From Amphiura filiformis (Eukaryota > Echinodermata > Ophiuroidea > Amphilepidida > Amphiuridae), in contig NC_092639.1 of assembly GCF_039555335.1 (NCBI RefSeq), forward strand, positions 35,631,293 to 35,695,292: a stretch of 64,000 bases of DNA, in the 5' to 3' direction. Within the stretch, counting starts at the first letter, position 1. Every line of letters starts with the position of its first letter. A program made the position numbers and the translations under genes. The notes below the pieces were generated by a model that ran no database searches, was not told where the DNA came from, and saw only the letters and a list, made by a program, of their open reading frames with translations. Positions 12,578 through 25,400 of the stretch are shown here, piece by piece.

Positions 12578-13947
12578 TGCGTAATATAATAGCAACGAAA
12601 TGCACGCACAGTGATGTTTGACATTAGGCCTACACAATAGATGTTTCTATGCGGATGAAGAAAGAAGAAATAAAATATTCAAAGTGAATGCCAGTTACAC
12701 CACACGTTTTTTAACCCATTTTTGTGTATACTTCATCATCATATAATTATAACTTTATTTCAATTTTAACAAAGTTTGGTACCGAGTCACCGAAACTTCA
12801 GTCGAGTCAAGATATTTTGCTCAATTTTGAACTCAGGCCTGGATGCATTTATATGCGGGTGGCATCAGAGCATGATTAGAAGCTTAGAGCCGTAGAGGAT
12901 GTACCAAACAATGAGCAAGAAATCCAATCAACTGGATTTTGGATGATTTTGTGATTTTGTCTTGTTCCACCTGTTTCAGGTACAGGTTCGGTATACCGCC
13001 CTCATTGAAACGTGCGCATTAAAATAAATTAAGATATTGGTCATATCACAAACTGGGGGATCCGATATAACATATAGGCCTATCTAAAGGGAAAAAAGTA
13101 AATCGCCTCCTTACAAAATATGATGATCTACGATGTAAAAAATACGTAGTTTCAGACCCGGGTTTACAAATATTAAAATTATAAAAAAAAGACAAGAAAT
13201 TTAGGTTTGAAACTTATATAGTTAAAGCGCTCCTATGGTCCAGGACACGATTTACTTAATTGCCTAAATACCATGAAAATATTCAAAGGTTTCAGACCAA
13301 AATTGATAATATAGGGCTATATATATAAAAAGAACAACAACAACAAAAAAACCACAAAAAAAACAAACACAAAAAACAAAAACAAAAAAAAACCACAAAA
13401 AAAACCACAAGACTACCAAGAAACTTTGAAATGCTCTTTCTCGAAAATGATGCATCTGATATTTGCTCAAATTTGAGAATAATATAATCATTCGCCCCAT
13501 AAATAAATATATTAAAAGCATGTGTATAAATTATGAACTTATCGGAAGTGTGATTCTGTTGTAAATGATATTTCTGCAAAGTTCTGTAAACCATTCTCAA
13601 CCGGGCGATGATAATTATGATTTGTTTAGCAATTGCAATTTTCAAAGAGGGCGGTATGTCATAACTTGTTCTAGAAACAGATGGAACAAAACACGAAATC
13701 CAAAACTAACTTGATTGGGGTTGGTTTTTATTGTCCACCCAAATATCTCAACTCAGTTCGTCATTTTTCAGAAATGACAGACGATGATAATCAATTTTCG
13801 GTATTTTCATTACTTTGGTGAATATTTTAAAATACAGTTAGTATTTTTGACTCCGTTCATTAAATACGTGCTTTATTTTCTCAAATTATATAGGTATTAC
13901 CGACATAATTATGATAATTAACCATTCTATACAGGACCCAGTGGCTT
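12578..13947. other. Gene-free DNA with A/C-rich simple repeat
   Basis: No gene recognised. 13330-13420 is a low-complexity AACAAA/CCACAAAA tract, which produces a Phe/Cys/Val-rich minus-strand frame that should not be taken as a membrane protein. Confidence 0.55.
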
Positions 13948-14275
13948 AAAGGAGTATTTCGTGATCCTAGCATCCTCTTTTTATTACATTTTGCAGTAGA
14001 TATCCACGAAAAAAGCTTATTCCCAAAATTTTGCGATTTGCGAGTTATGCATGATTATGTGCATTACACTACTCCATAGACAATGTGTTGTGATTTCGTT
14101 CTGGTATACCAGAACGAAATTCAAATTTCACGATATCTTTGCAAAACGAATTAATCTGCAAGAATTTTTTGTACATAAACATTATGTAGCCAGAGGTTTC
14201 CAGTGATATAAAAATCTCAACCTTTTTTGAGAAAAGTGGGGGATGATGCTGTGGATCACGAAATGCCCTTTTAAT
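13948..14275. repeat. Dispersed repeat family R3, copy 1
   Basis: This stretch, starting TAAAGGAGTATTTCGTGATC, recurs in diverged form at 15362-15745. Both copies share GCAGTAGATATCCA, ACGAATTAATC, GCAAGAATT, TTCCAGTG and end at GTGGATCACG-AATGCCC. The copies lie about 1.4 kb apart in the same orientation. Non-coding. Confidence 0.75.
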
Positions 14276-15361
14276 ACGAAGTCTTTAATATGGCCGTATA
14301 AAAGTATGCTTTGGTGTTGATATTCTTAACTTTTTTCGCTCAGGTACACCTGAGTGAATATATACATCCAGTTTAGACCTTGGAATAAAATGCGACCTTT
14401 GAACCTAAGTAGCTCCAAGTCGAGCTTCTTTTGCAAATGCTTTTGCTTTGTAATCACTAAAAATATTTTGTAGAATAATGCATGGTATCTCAGTAATAGA
14501 AATGCACTAATGCAGACTACTGCCAGCTCCTAAAATAACCTCACTCCTCATGACATAGTTCATAAATATATGCAGCAGAGATTTCTAGTTTGAGGTGGGG
14601 ATAGGATATTAGCCTCATTCCACATGAAATTATTTATAAGACTGTGTTCTGTAGCCCATAGTGGAGGGTTTTGTTACCTGGGAATGATAATCAGTTTCAA
14701 CATTATGAGTGTTGACAGATTGATAGTGTAGTGGTCTGGAAGTTGAAGTTGAAGTTAACAAGTTACAAACTGTCCATGAACATATTTTGTTTTATGGACA
14801 AAGTCAGCTAGCTAGGTCAGCGTGCATGGTCAATTATACCAAGTTACCAATTGTCCATGAACTTCTTAAATTTGCATTGAGAGATAAGTAATGTGTTCTG
14901 ACTGTTCTGGATTTGCCAGAAGTTCACAGTGGTCATCTCATCCACACTATATACACAGTAGTCATCTCATTCACACTCTACACAACAGCCTTCCACAGCA
15001 TCATCTTCAAGAATCAAGACCAACAGAAATTGGAATATTCCGCAGATACAAATTTATATCCAGCATCATCTTCAACGCCAACAGATTGGAATATCCCACA
15101 AACACAAATTTATCAAGTTTAAACCATTTTGGGTAAAATGGCATCTGAAATAGAACCGAGCACATTGGAGCTAAGGTCTTAAATTATTTTTTTTGTGTAA
15201 AAATGATGCATTGGTGATAAAGTGGTGTAATATTTAAATTGAATTGTATTATTTAGATCGTTAACATGTACAACTTAAAATTTACTTTTTATTTTCATGG
15301 GTAACATTCAAGTGCATAGCCCTACATGTCTGTTCCGAATCACTAATGTGACATAATATGT
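14276..15361. other. Gene-free DNA
   Basis: No exon or RNA gene supported. CATCATCTTCAA occurs twice (15000 and 15064) in a small imperfect duplication. Confidence 0.45.
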
Positions 15362-15745
15362 TAAAGGAGTATTTCACAATCCTACTTTTTATGACATTTG
15401 TCAGTAGATATCCAGGAGCAAAAGCTTAAATCTCACAACTTCAGTTGATCAGATTGTTTGTTTGCAAGAATAAAATAAGCATGAACGCTTATCAATCAAC
15501 ATCAAAATTGATGAGTACTGGTATCATTTTGATACAGCCTATATGTGTATTTATATGCCCCCATATGCCACTTGTTGTGTTGTAATTTGGCGAACAAGTT
15601 TGACGATATGCTTGCTAAACGAATTAATCGGCAAGAATTATTTTATACAGAAACAGTTCTGCCAGAGTTTTCCAGTGGTATAAAAATGATAAAAATCTGA
15701 ATATTTCTGTACAAAGTGTGGATCACGGAATGCCCCTTTCAAATT
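15362..15745. repeat. Dispersed repeat family R3, copy 2
   Basis: Diverged second copy of the 13948-14275 repeat, in the same orientation, with an insertion in the middle (about 15480-15560). Non-coding. Confidence 0.7.
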
Positions 15746-15975
15746 GTGTTGAATTGATGTCCAAATTAGTGCACATCATTGAAATTCCATACATGTTTGT
15801 AAGTTACTTTAGTATAACTTTGGGTTTACTTTTCATTACCATTTGTATATTACATGTAGCCTACATGTTGAAGTGTTTAAAAAAATCCAATATGGGGTGG
15901 GTCCCACGTATACACAAAATAGACCTACGTTCACCATCGAAACCTGTTTTTTACTTCATGTAGGCCTATGTTGTG

Positions 15976-16210
15976 TTATACTCTGATCAGCTCATAATAG
16001 GCGGGACTCATAACATTGTGGATTGATATACATGTAGAATGGCGTACACACACAGCTGGGGGCAGCACCTACGCGAACTGCGCTTTGCATATTGCGTGAA
16101 TGACACATGCTTTTGTGAATTTACGCGCGGCGTAATTTGGAACTTTATTGACTTGCGCAGTAACAAAAAACGAATAATTCCCCGCCTATTAAGAGCTGAT
16201 CATAGTATAA
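15976..16210. mobile_element. MITE with ~30-bp terminal inverted repeats
   Basis: The left end contains CTGATCAGCTCATAATAGGC and the right end the inverted GCCTATTAAGAGCTGATCAT; the match extends for about 30 bp with three mismatches. The interior is unusually CpG-rich for this region (TTTACGCGCGGCGTAA). No open frame. A TA-type target site is possible. Confidence 0.75.
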
Positions 16211-16794
16211 ATATATAGAATAACATTAAAGCTATGGTACACTAGGACTACATTTTTTTATAACAAGAAGTTTATTAATAGCCTACATGAATTACCACCG
16301 ACCTACATTGCACAACCATGTTTTCCAATCATGCCTGAGCACTCCCTTTTAAAGGGTTTTTTATTTCGTAGTCCCGACATCTCGAACAAAAACCTTACCA
16401 AAACAAGAAGCCCAAAAATGTATAACTCAAACAAAATAGCAACGAATTTGTTGATCGCGCTATCCGTACAACTGATTCAATTTTATGGAACTCATGATTG
16501 CAGAAATCTATAAGAACACCTAATTTGTAAAAAATGCACAAAACACATGGCTTGCTGCGCATTGTGTTCTTGTTTGCGTTTTCTTCTTTCTTCTTTTTTG
16601 AATTTTTGTTTATTAAATATAATTCTTGTTTTGTAAAAAAGGATAGCTACTCGTACCTTTGACCTTATTATAATCACCACAATAATAATTATTACTCATG
16701 TTGAGTAAAAATGTAATCAATACTGATTTCCATTTGACTAATTTTGTTGCTTTGTTCCCTTTTTTACTTTTACTATTTTTATTTAGAGTGTGGA

Positions 16795-16880
16795 AACTGT
16801 TGGGTAAAATTGATTTTAATACAGCCTGTGTGAAACAGGGTTGTTTATCATCTCCCGTACTCTTCAATATCCTTTAAAGC
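16795..16880 (+). pseudogene. Tiny reverse-transcriptase remnant (RT palm motif)
   Basis: A forward frame at about 16818-16877 reads NTACVKQGCLSSPVLFNIL then stop. This resembles the conserved VRQGCxLSPxLFNI box of LINE reverse transcriptases. The frame closes immediately on both sides, so if real it is a short dead fragment. The motif is the only evidence. Confidence 0.4.
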
Positions 16881-19186
16881 TGTGCGCCTGATCTGCGGAG
16901 CTAAGAGACGAGAGCACATAATCTCACCTGACGAGGCCTCATTGACTACCTATCACCGACGTGTTAATTTTAAGTTGCTTGTTTACATGTAACAATATTT
17001 AAGATACCTCTTCTCTGATATTGCTTTGTGCAACACTCAAATCATTTCTCATCATTACGTTCGTTCATCGGTTGATCATACTAGGCTCCACACAGTACCA
17101 TCGCCCCGATATCTTCATGGCAGGAATCGCCACGATGGTAGGTTGAATCCACAGCCACGCATGACCATTTTGTTCCGACCTGTTTGAGACGCATAGTGGG
17201 CCGAGGGACATCCGACTAAGGCTATTGACAATAGCTTAGTGACTGACCTCTGTAGATGTCAGTGAGCAATACTGAGCATGGTATACGTCATGACGTCATC
17301 CTCTTTTAGACTACCTCCACCAGTGGCCTACGCTGCGCTGTCATCCGCGTATCTTCCGCGAGCCGAGTATTTACGAATGAGGGCAGTTGTCTTTTTTTTT
17401 TTGTTCAGCACATATAAAATCAGAATTTTTGTCAGTTTTTGAGTTCAAGACGCACGGTTCTTTCTCAATACGCAAGCTAACGACTATATTCATCATTTTC
17501 TACCCCGGTAGCCAAAGATTTATCGTCTGAATATCAAATCGTGCATAGTACATTCACGTGTATCGATCCTGGGTATTGATTTTAGTGTCTCTGCTGTAGA
17601 GATCACACTACTAAACACTGCTAAAAAAAAGTTTGAAATGAAAGCTGATATGCCAATTGTTTGGTGATAGTTGTGCTTGACGTGGATGTTTTTCTAATCA
17701 TCTAAGCATAAAAAGATGAATATACTAAAATTCTGAAATTTTATGAAGGTTTTTTGGTTCCATGGACCAACTGATGTCACAACAGAGGCGCTGAGCTAGC
17801 TGTAGAGTTTGGTATGGTTTACATCACACAGTGTCAACACCCTGTATTATAAATATTTATTCCATACAGCTCAATACTCCGTTGAAATCAATATTCTATT
17901 ATTGACACAGATAAAGAAAGTTTACATATGCATTGTGTTATAGGGCTTGCACCTGGAACTTAACTGACTGGGCTAAACGTGTTCCTTTATACCTATAAAG
18001 TAGAATTGTAATTCTCAAAATTAAATATATCACATTTTTTACATTGGATTTCAAAATCTTTACATAAAAAATGCAGTAAAAGATATCCACAGCAAGCTGC
18101 AAGGCCCCGCTAATTAGTGTACTGCTTTCCGAGTGAGTATACTGGAAACAAAACCCTGGTTTTACCTGAAAACAAATCGATTTTCTTGTAATAGAAACAT
18201 CATATGGGGTACTAGAGCATGCACAATTCGTAATAATGTGTAGAATATAGAAACTCTGTGTGTATCTCATATGATAGTCATTGTATGCTTAGCCTGAGTC
18301 GCTCGGCCTATCTCGAACAAAATCGCGATGCGTAGCTGTTGAAAAACGAGAGGAGTCGCTGTACTATCACGGCAATTTTTGACACGAAGATATAGGGATG
18401 ATGACGATGTGCATCATGTTCGATGTACCACTGCGAAAAATCGAGCGGCTCAACTACCAAAAAAATGCTAGTTCTAGGGTAGAATATATCATAAACCTTT
18501 GGAATGAACAATGACGTTATAACCATGAGAAAATGACGATTTCTTGGGTACCTTTTAACACATAAAAGAATAGGAACTTGATTTAGTGGTGTGATCCCTG
18601 TACATTGTACAATGTACAATGTAATTATTAACCAGGCGATATCGGTATGCTCCATAGTTCCAGTTCTTGCTCCCCTGTTGCCCCCCCCCTCCCGAAAAAA
18701 CCCAAAATTACGAAAATTTCCACTTTTTATGGTAATTTTGCGCAAAATTTGTTGATTTTTTTTGCCCCCCGAAATTCACTTTTTTTCCTGGCGCCGCCAC
18801 TGCTTGCGTAGGTGTGTTAAGAACTAAAATTCCATCGGAGACAACCTGCAATGATTGATCTTTTGTTTTATTCCTGTCAACTTGCAATTATACAATGTAG
18901 ATTACAATTTGCATTTTGGTCGTATTTCCATTCACCGTTATCATATAGCTTTATATAAACGTGAAAAATATAAGAATATATATTCATCCACTTTGAACAG
19001 ATGAAAGTCATGAAAGTAGAGACTTCTTCTGGAACATAATGTATATCCCACATATAAGATTTAAACTATATTAAGCATGTCAAAACTTTGTGCGAAGTGT
19101 TTTAATGTTGTTTGAAATATTGGTGGCGTTTCAGCAAAGGCTTCATAGTCCAGCAGCAATCTAAAAAACGGTCCACAATAGTTTTA
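16881..19186. other. Gene-free DNA downstream of the transporter gene
   Basis: No exon supported. An AATAAA on the minus strand at 18867-18872, about 315 bp past the transporter stop codon, could be its polyadenylation signal. A small tandem TTGTACAATG repeat lies at about 18604-18621. The minus-strand frames at 17938-18745 have no recognisable domain. Confidence 0.45.
18867..18872 (-). promoter_or_regulatory. Candidate poly(A) signal of the SLC35F-like gene
   Basis: AATAAA on the minus strand, about 315 bp downstream of the stop codon at 19187. This position would give a normal 3' UTR. It is one plausible site in AT-rich DNA, with no further support. Confidence 0.3.
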
Positions 19187-19428
19187 TCATAATTTTTCAG
19201 AGTTTTCTCGTACGTCTTCCTGCTTGTCCTGTGGCTTGGAGTGATTTGCATTTTCATCCCGCCTACCAGATTTATCCAACAGAGGAGACTGTTCGCCACA
19301 GTTCTTAGGCCAGCATAGTTCTTGCCATCTTTCTGGCATCAACATAATAACGAAGCCAAAGATGATAAATATAGTGCCCCCGATCTTGAAAGCTCCAAAT
19401 GCGATATTGCGAAATAGAAAGTCGACAA
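19187..19428 (-). CDS. SLC35F3/4: SLC35F-like exon 7 (stop codon)
   Basis: 242 nt after ATTTCGCAG|TTGTCG. It encodes the last hydrophobic segment (about 368-390), LMPERW, and a polar tail ending ...RENSEKL before TGA at 19189-19187. It completes the frame exactly. Confidence 0.9.
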
Positions 19429-22400
19429 CTGCGAAATAATGAAAAATTAATCACATACTTGGTAAAGAACGTTTGAAGAATTGTACTTTATTTTTACAAA
19501 GACTAATTAAATGACATGGAAAAACAGTGTCATGATCGACTGGAATTAAATATAATAAACATAATTTTTCTGCAGGTTTGTCGTCGCAAATAATAATGGA
19601 GACATATAGAAAAAGTAACCCAGGACCTCAGGTTTACGAGACCAGTGCCATAACTTCTTGGCCATGGCAGCTTCATGATTAGGTAGGTTGAAATCTGAAT
19701 CTATGAGCGGTCACTTAATCTTATCTCCACCCCTCATATTGCCCATAGTATCTAGAAGAACCTTAATGCGAGAAATAAATTGTCATTCTCACTGTAGAGG
19801 AAACATGATAAAAAAACCAGTGGCATGATCGACGGGAATTAAATATAGTAAACATACTTTTTCAACAGGTTCACCGTCGCAAATAATAAAGATCGCAAAC
19901 AAAATGCGATCCCGCCTTAGAATCGAACCCAGGATCTTATTACGAGATAAATTAAATTAGTGAAGTAGGCTAGTATACATCAGTGATAAGTCTTACCAGC
20001 GTTAAGGGGAATACCAACAACGGTACCAAGTGCAATAAACAGTGGATATGTCAAAGCTATTCCAAAGTTGACCAAGAAATTAAATACTGTGATTAAAAGA
20101 AATGAAATATAAAACACATGTAAAATGTTCGAAATGATAAACACAAGAAATCTATACATAGATGTCATACACTGTAACATGTAGCCTATTGATTAATGTA
20201 CTTTGTAGTTGATTTTTATTGTCATTAATATCCGTACAAACATTAATTCTCTATCAGGGGGGCCGGCCAAGATTGGCTGAATTTTGACGTTGTCATTGGT
20301 TTTACACGTAAACACAAAAATGTCTCAAATTATTCCAAACTGTACGTATGTTATTAAGCACTATTTTATCAGTCTAAATCCGTTGAGGTTCGCCAGTGAA
20401 CCTCATTGTAAGTACTGTTTTTGAATGTTTTGTATGAATAACGCACGGTATGTTTATGATATATACCTAAAATTTCCCCCATTGTGTATCACGGTTCGCT
20501 TGGTCTAATGGTAACGGGTCTCGCCTGCGGTGCATAGGGTCCCGAGATCGAGTCCCGCTCACTCCCGGCTATAATTTTTTTTTCTTCACATTTATTTTGA
20601 ATCCAAAAATATTTATTTTATGTGAAAATTTATACATTCACTGAGAAATATATTTTGTGCATTTTTTTTTTTTTTTCTGTAACGGGGCCAATAGAGCTAA
20701 AAACACAACTCAGCACGGGGCGTCCAATGTCCAGGCAGTGTTGCCGTCATATTGTCTGTTTTGTTTACGATATTGGCTGTTGCCACAGTGAATAATGTAG
20801 TCCACCATCGTCTGTTCTCTATATTCACAATACGATGCGCCTCCAGCGGGTGAGGTGGGGAGAGGTCAAAATACGCAGTACGTTAAAAAGTCGACATCCA
20901 AAGCCCAATGTCCACATTTAATTTTAGTTTATTTGTGTGCGCGCGTACACCCCCACCCAATCCACACATGTTCTCCACATCGCCCGCCACACACACCCCA
21001 CACCCCCACACACACAAGTACCCTACCCCAACTTACCAACTCCTAATGCAGCATTACCACACAAGTAATCCCATGGTATCTTATCCCATTCTATTATCTC
21101 AAATCCGGTATAATAGAAAATGACGAAAAATGGCCACAAGAAAATAGAATTAAACACGGACAATACTGTCAAGAAAAGCGACACTTGGCCGTAGGTGGCG
21201 TCTCCGACGTATTTCTTGTAAAGCACCTAATTTAAAAGTATCATTGTAAAAAGAGGATAATTTTTTATTTTCTTCGTTTGAAATTAATAACATGGTAACT
21301 TAATTTGGCTTATTGCGCACGTATATCTACTATTCTTTACACTTCGTTCTGCCATTACTGATTATGTATGCCAAGGGTTTATATAATTAATGCGCCATAG
21401 TCTTTTAACCATCAATGCTCTTTTTATAATTGATGACCTGAGCGCAAGAAGACCGAAATTCCACTTGGCTCCTCAACATGTATACACACAAGTTGCGTAT
21501 AGTTTCGAAGAGTTTGGTAATGTTTTTAATTCGGTCTCCAATTATAATATCGGTTGCTTGTAATTCACATAACTTGTTTATAGCAGATTTGCTTATATCG
21601 TGACACCATGCCGGTAAAAGGGTAGTACAACATCACATTTGGTCTAATAAAACTATCGGTACCCGATAGGTACCGATAGCTCTTTCGTTTTTTATTTAAA
21701 CGAAAAACGATAACAATATGCAAATGTAAATTATTATGCTTGAGACAATTTATTACATCACCGGACACCGATCGTACTATAGGACCAAATAAGAGTTAAT
21801 CAGCCAGCAGTATTCTGGAATAATTTCGTGTAACTTACTTTATATAAAGCTGACCCAATTGCTGCTCCTACTGACAGTGCGACACCAAGTGCTGTAGGAC
21901 CACTAAATCCATCTGCATATGCTATCAACACGATACCACAGATAGATAAGGCTACCGATATTCCCTGAAAACACAATAAAAACATGTTAACACCATGTCA
22001 GGGAAGATAATGTCATTGCTATATAAGTGATTAGCAAACAACAAACAGTCCCTCGTTTCATGTTCTGAGTTCTAGTTTCTCTTTTGTTCAGAAACCAAAA
22101 ATCAAGGGACAAGAGCAGACCTTGTCTGCAATCATAACACCGAAAGCTGAACTATATACTAGTTAGTTTCTTTTCCCCGGAAAGCAAAACACATACATCT
22201 CACCTAGACTCCCCTATCCCCTCATCAATATTACCTCCTCTTCCCCTGTTCCCTCTCCTACACTCTCCAGTGTCTCTTTTTTCTCTCCACCACTTCTCCC
22301 TTACACTGTACTCTCCTCTCCACTACCCTCCTCCACCCTACTCTACTTCCCTCTCAAGCTCTCACCTTCCTTCCCTTCCTTCTTCTAACCCCTTCTCTTC

Positions 22401-25400
22401 CCTCGGTTTCTCTTTCTCCCCCACACACATTCTCTCTCTCCCTCTCTCACCCCTTTCTCATTTATTTCGTGCAATAAACAACTTTAATAAATTCAACTAG
22501 TCTATATCTGAAGTCATATAGCTTCAATCGATCATCCCGTACGCGATATGCATATGAATATATGCGTATATGGTCGAATCCAACGAAAAGTGTACACGGC
22601 ATGTTCAGGGCCATAACTTAAAAGTATTAATCAATTGGCATTCGTTTTTGTATTGTGTTTATTTGCCTTGATCATACGCTTCGCGCCATATATAATAAGA
22701 CCCTCTTCTGTGAAAAACTTAGACACAGAGACCCCAAAACATGCTATTTTTACCCATTTTTTCAAAATATTTCTTAAAGTATTTTTAAAAACATCTAAAT
22801 CAGTTATGAAAAGAAGTCATTGGATTGAATCTAAATTGATTTCCTGAAAGGTGTGTATTCAAAGATTGCCTGTTCAATTTTTCACATATTTGTACATAAT
22901 TATGAATTTTTGTGATACTTTTTGAGTGGTATTTTTTTACATTACCTACGAATACAATTTTTCATAGCACTAGATAGCCTATATCTTTAAAAAATGGAAA
23001 TCACTAATAAATGCGCAATTGATACAAGCTTTGATATGTCTAATACTGAAATGCATTGCATTCGGACATCTTTATTATTGTGTTTAGCTGCCAGAAATTC
23101 TAAATGGCACAAAGGTAGGTTTGGTAAAAAATATGCATTACCTCCGAATACATGTTAAAAGCTGTGTCATTTCCACAAAGTGAGAGAATAGTAAACAATA
23201 GTTAAGCAATAGGTGCAGGGTAATACACTCTTTATTTCTACCAAGTTTCAATAGCCTGCGTTTAAATATTTCTGAGATGTCAACAATAAAAGCAAGTATT
23301 CGTAGGTAAATTTCGGTAACCGAATGTTACCTACGAATACAATTTGACATCATGACAGTATTGTGAAACACCGCCATTCATGCCAATGCCCATATTGGTA
23401 CATAACGAAGGCCTGTATGTTTGCTATCAAATCATATGTCAATGAAAGTTGCGAATTCACATACATGTCCACCATGCAAAAGTGAATACGGCTTAATTGT
23501 TGAAAAATATGTACTGAAATAGACGACGGTCTGCTCATTTGAAAGAAAAATCAGATTCAAAGAAGATTAGAAGGGGATAAATACTTGGATTTGTCAACTG
23601 TCATGTGTGCTTCATTTTAAATGTTTACAGACCCTTCTGGTTTCTGAGTAATTTGTGTCCAAATTGATTTATTCGAAGGTAACTTTTGACGTTTTCGCTA
23701 AGGTTACCTACGAATACCATGGAAAAAACGACTGTTCTCATTGTCTCATGATCTAGACAACACAGTGATGGACCCTGGTATAAAGCTAATTGTAGTTGCC
23801 CTCAAACGAAAGGTCACAAGACGTAACTGACTCCAAGATGGACTTCACAAGTCTGCAATAACGGTTTTAAGCGATTTGTGTGCAATTAAGCAAATTAAAG
23901 TCACTTTAGTGCCTTTGTTTCTTACTTCAATCCTCTTTCAACCGCTGTGAACCGACATTATTAATACATGATAGGGTCTAAAGTATCAATAAACGCACAT
24001 AAAGAAAATAATACATTCAAAGTGCTTTATAAAATGAAGTTTTGATTGCGATATCCACCAAAAGTCTAATTCTTACCTACAAATACTGAAATGTTACTTA
24101 CGAATACAGCATAATACATGACATGTGTAATGAAGTGTCCCTACCAATGGAAATTAATTGTCAAAACTTTAAGCGGTACCCCAGGACACTATTATTACCC
24201 ATATACGGATTCATTCAACAATTATTTATTATGTCAAATTGCTGACTAACTACTTGTATATCAAAATGAAGTGGTCAAAATCTTGCTAAAAGCATCAAAA
24301 AATTTTTGATCTAAGGTAATAGCATTTATTCATTTGGACGTCCCATCTTAAAGAGATCTAAAAACTATTAATTCATTACCATAATAGCAAAATTTAAACC
24401 TCTAAACTCAATATAGATATTGTTAAATCGCTCATGTTACCTACGAATACCCGGGTTTCTTCACCTTTTCATTGTATAAAGCGTTAGGTGTATGCGTATA
24501 ATTCCTAATATTCTTGAAAACATATATCCTACTCGTTCTTATACAATGTGTAAATTGATTCATACTCATTTGATAAATAAAATACAGAAACTGACCTAAA
24601 CTTCATTTTCAAAAATAAACTAGCATAAATTGACTAAGATCATATTGATCGCGTTATAAAAATAAAAACAAATATTTTCTGGTTGAGCTAGCATTTTCCT
24701 GACACCCTGTGGTCTACATTACACGAAAAAAGCGTTAATGGGAATATTCCATTTGTTTTAGGTTGATTAGTATTGCGATAGTGAAAGCATCCTAGTGGTA
24801 TTCGTAGGTAACATTGGGTTTTGATATCACATTTACTATCACAGGTCCTGGATTTATTTTTCAAGATTAGTAATGGCACTTTTGGTTCCTATATGGCCAA
24901 TATGTCATCAATCAATGGGCAAAAGGAAAAAATTGTGGAGACATTTTTATTTCGGACTTTTATTTTTGGCCCGTGGACACTTTTGGTTGGATTCGACCAT
25001 ATATCTCTAGAGTGTCTATTCTTTTGTAATCTCGGGGAAATTGTTTTCGCAGGGATTATGTGAACATCTACGCCACGCTTTCTAATGTAGATTGACTTGA
25101 TTGATTTCTCTGCTCGTAAATATTGCACTGCAAAATTCAAACACTAGTCTTCTTTCGTATACTTTGGTCAAGGTAACTTCAAACCATCTGCGGTCACTCG
25201 CTTTGTATCAAACTAAAATGAAAACCGAAACTGCGTTCTACAAGTTTCTAACAAAGAATACAGACAAAGGTATCAGTAATGATGTCAATCAAGAGCTTTA
25301 AAATAGGTTGGATAGTAGGAAACCAAAACCAATCCTGAAACTCATAACTTGAAACGACCGAATGCCATTTTGAAATCTTCTTAGGGACAAACTCCCGGTC

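Noticed and set aside
13264-13645. Phe/Val-rich minus-strand frames that look like membrane proteins
   Set aside because: Caused by an AACAAA/CCACAAAA simple repeat.
20493-20570. Functional tRNA gene
   Set aside because: A and B boxes are present but acceptor and T-stems do not pair; better explained as a SINE head.
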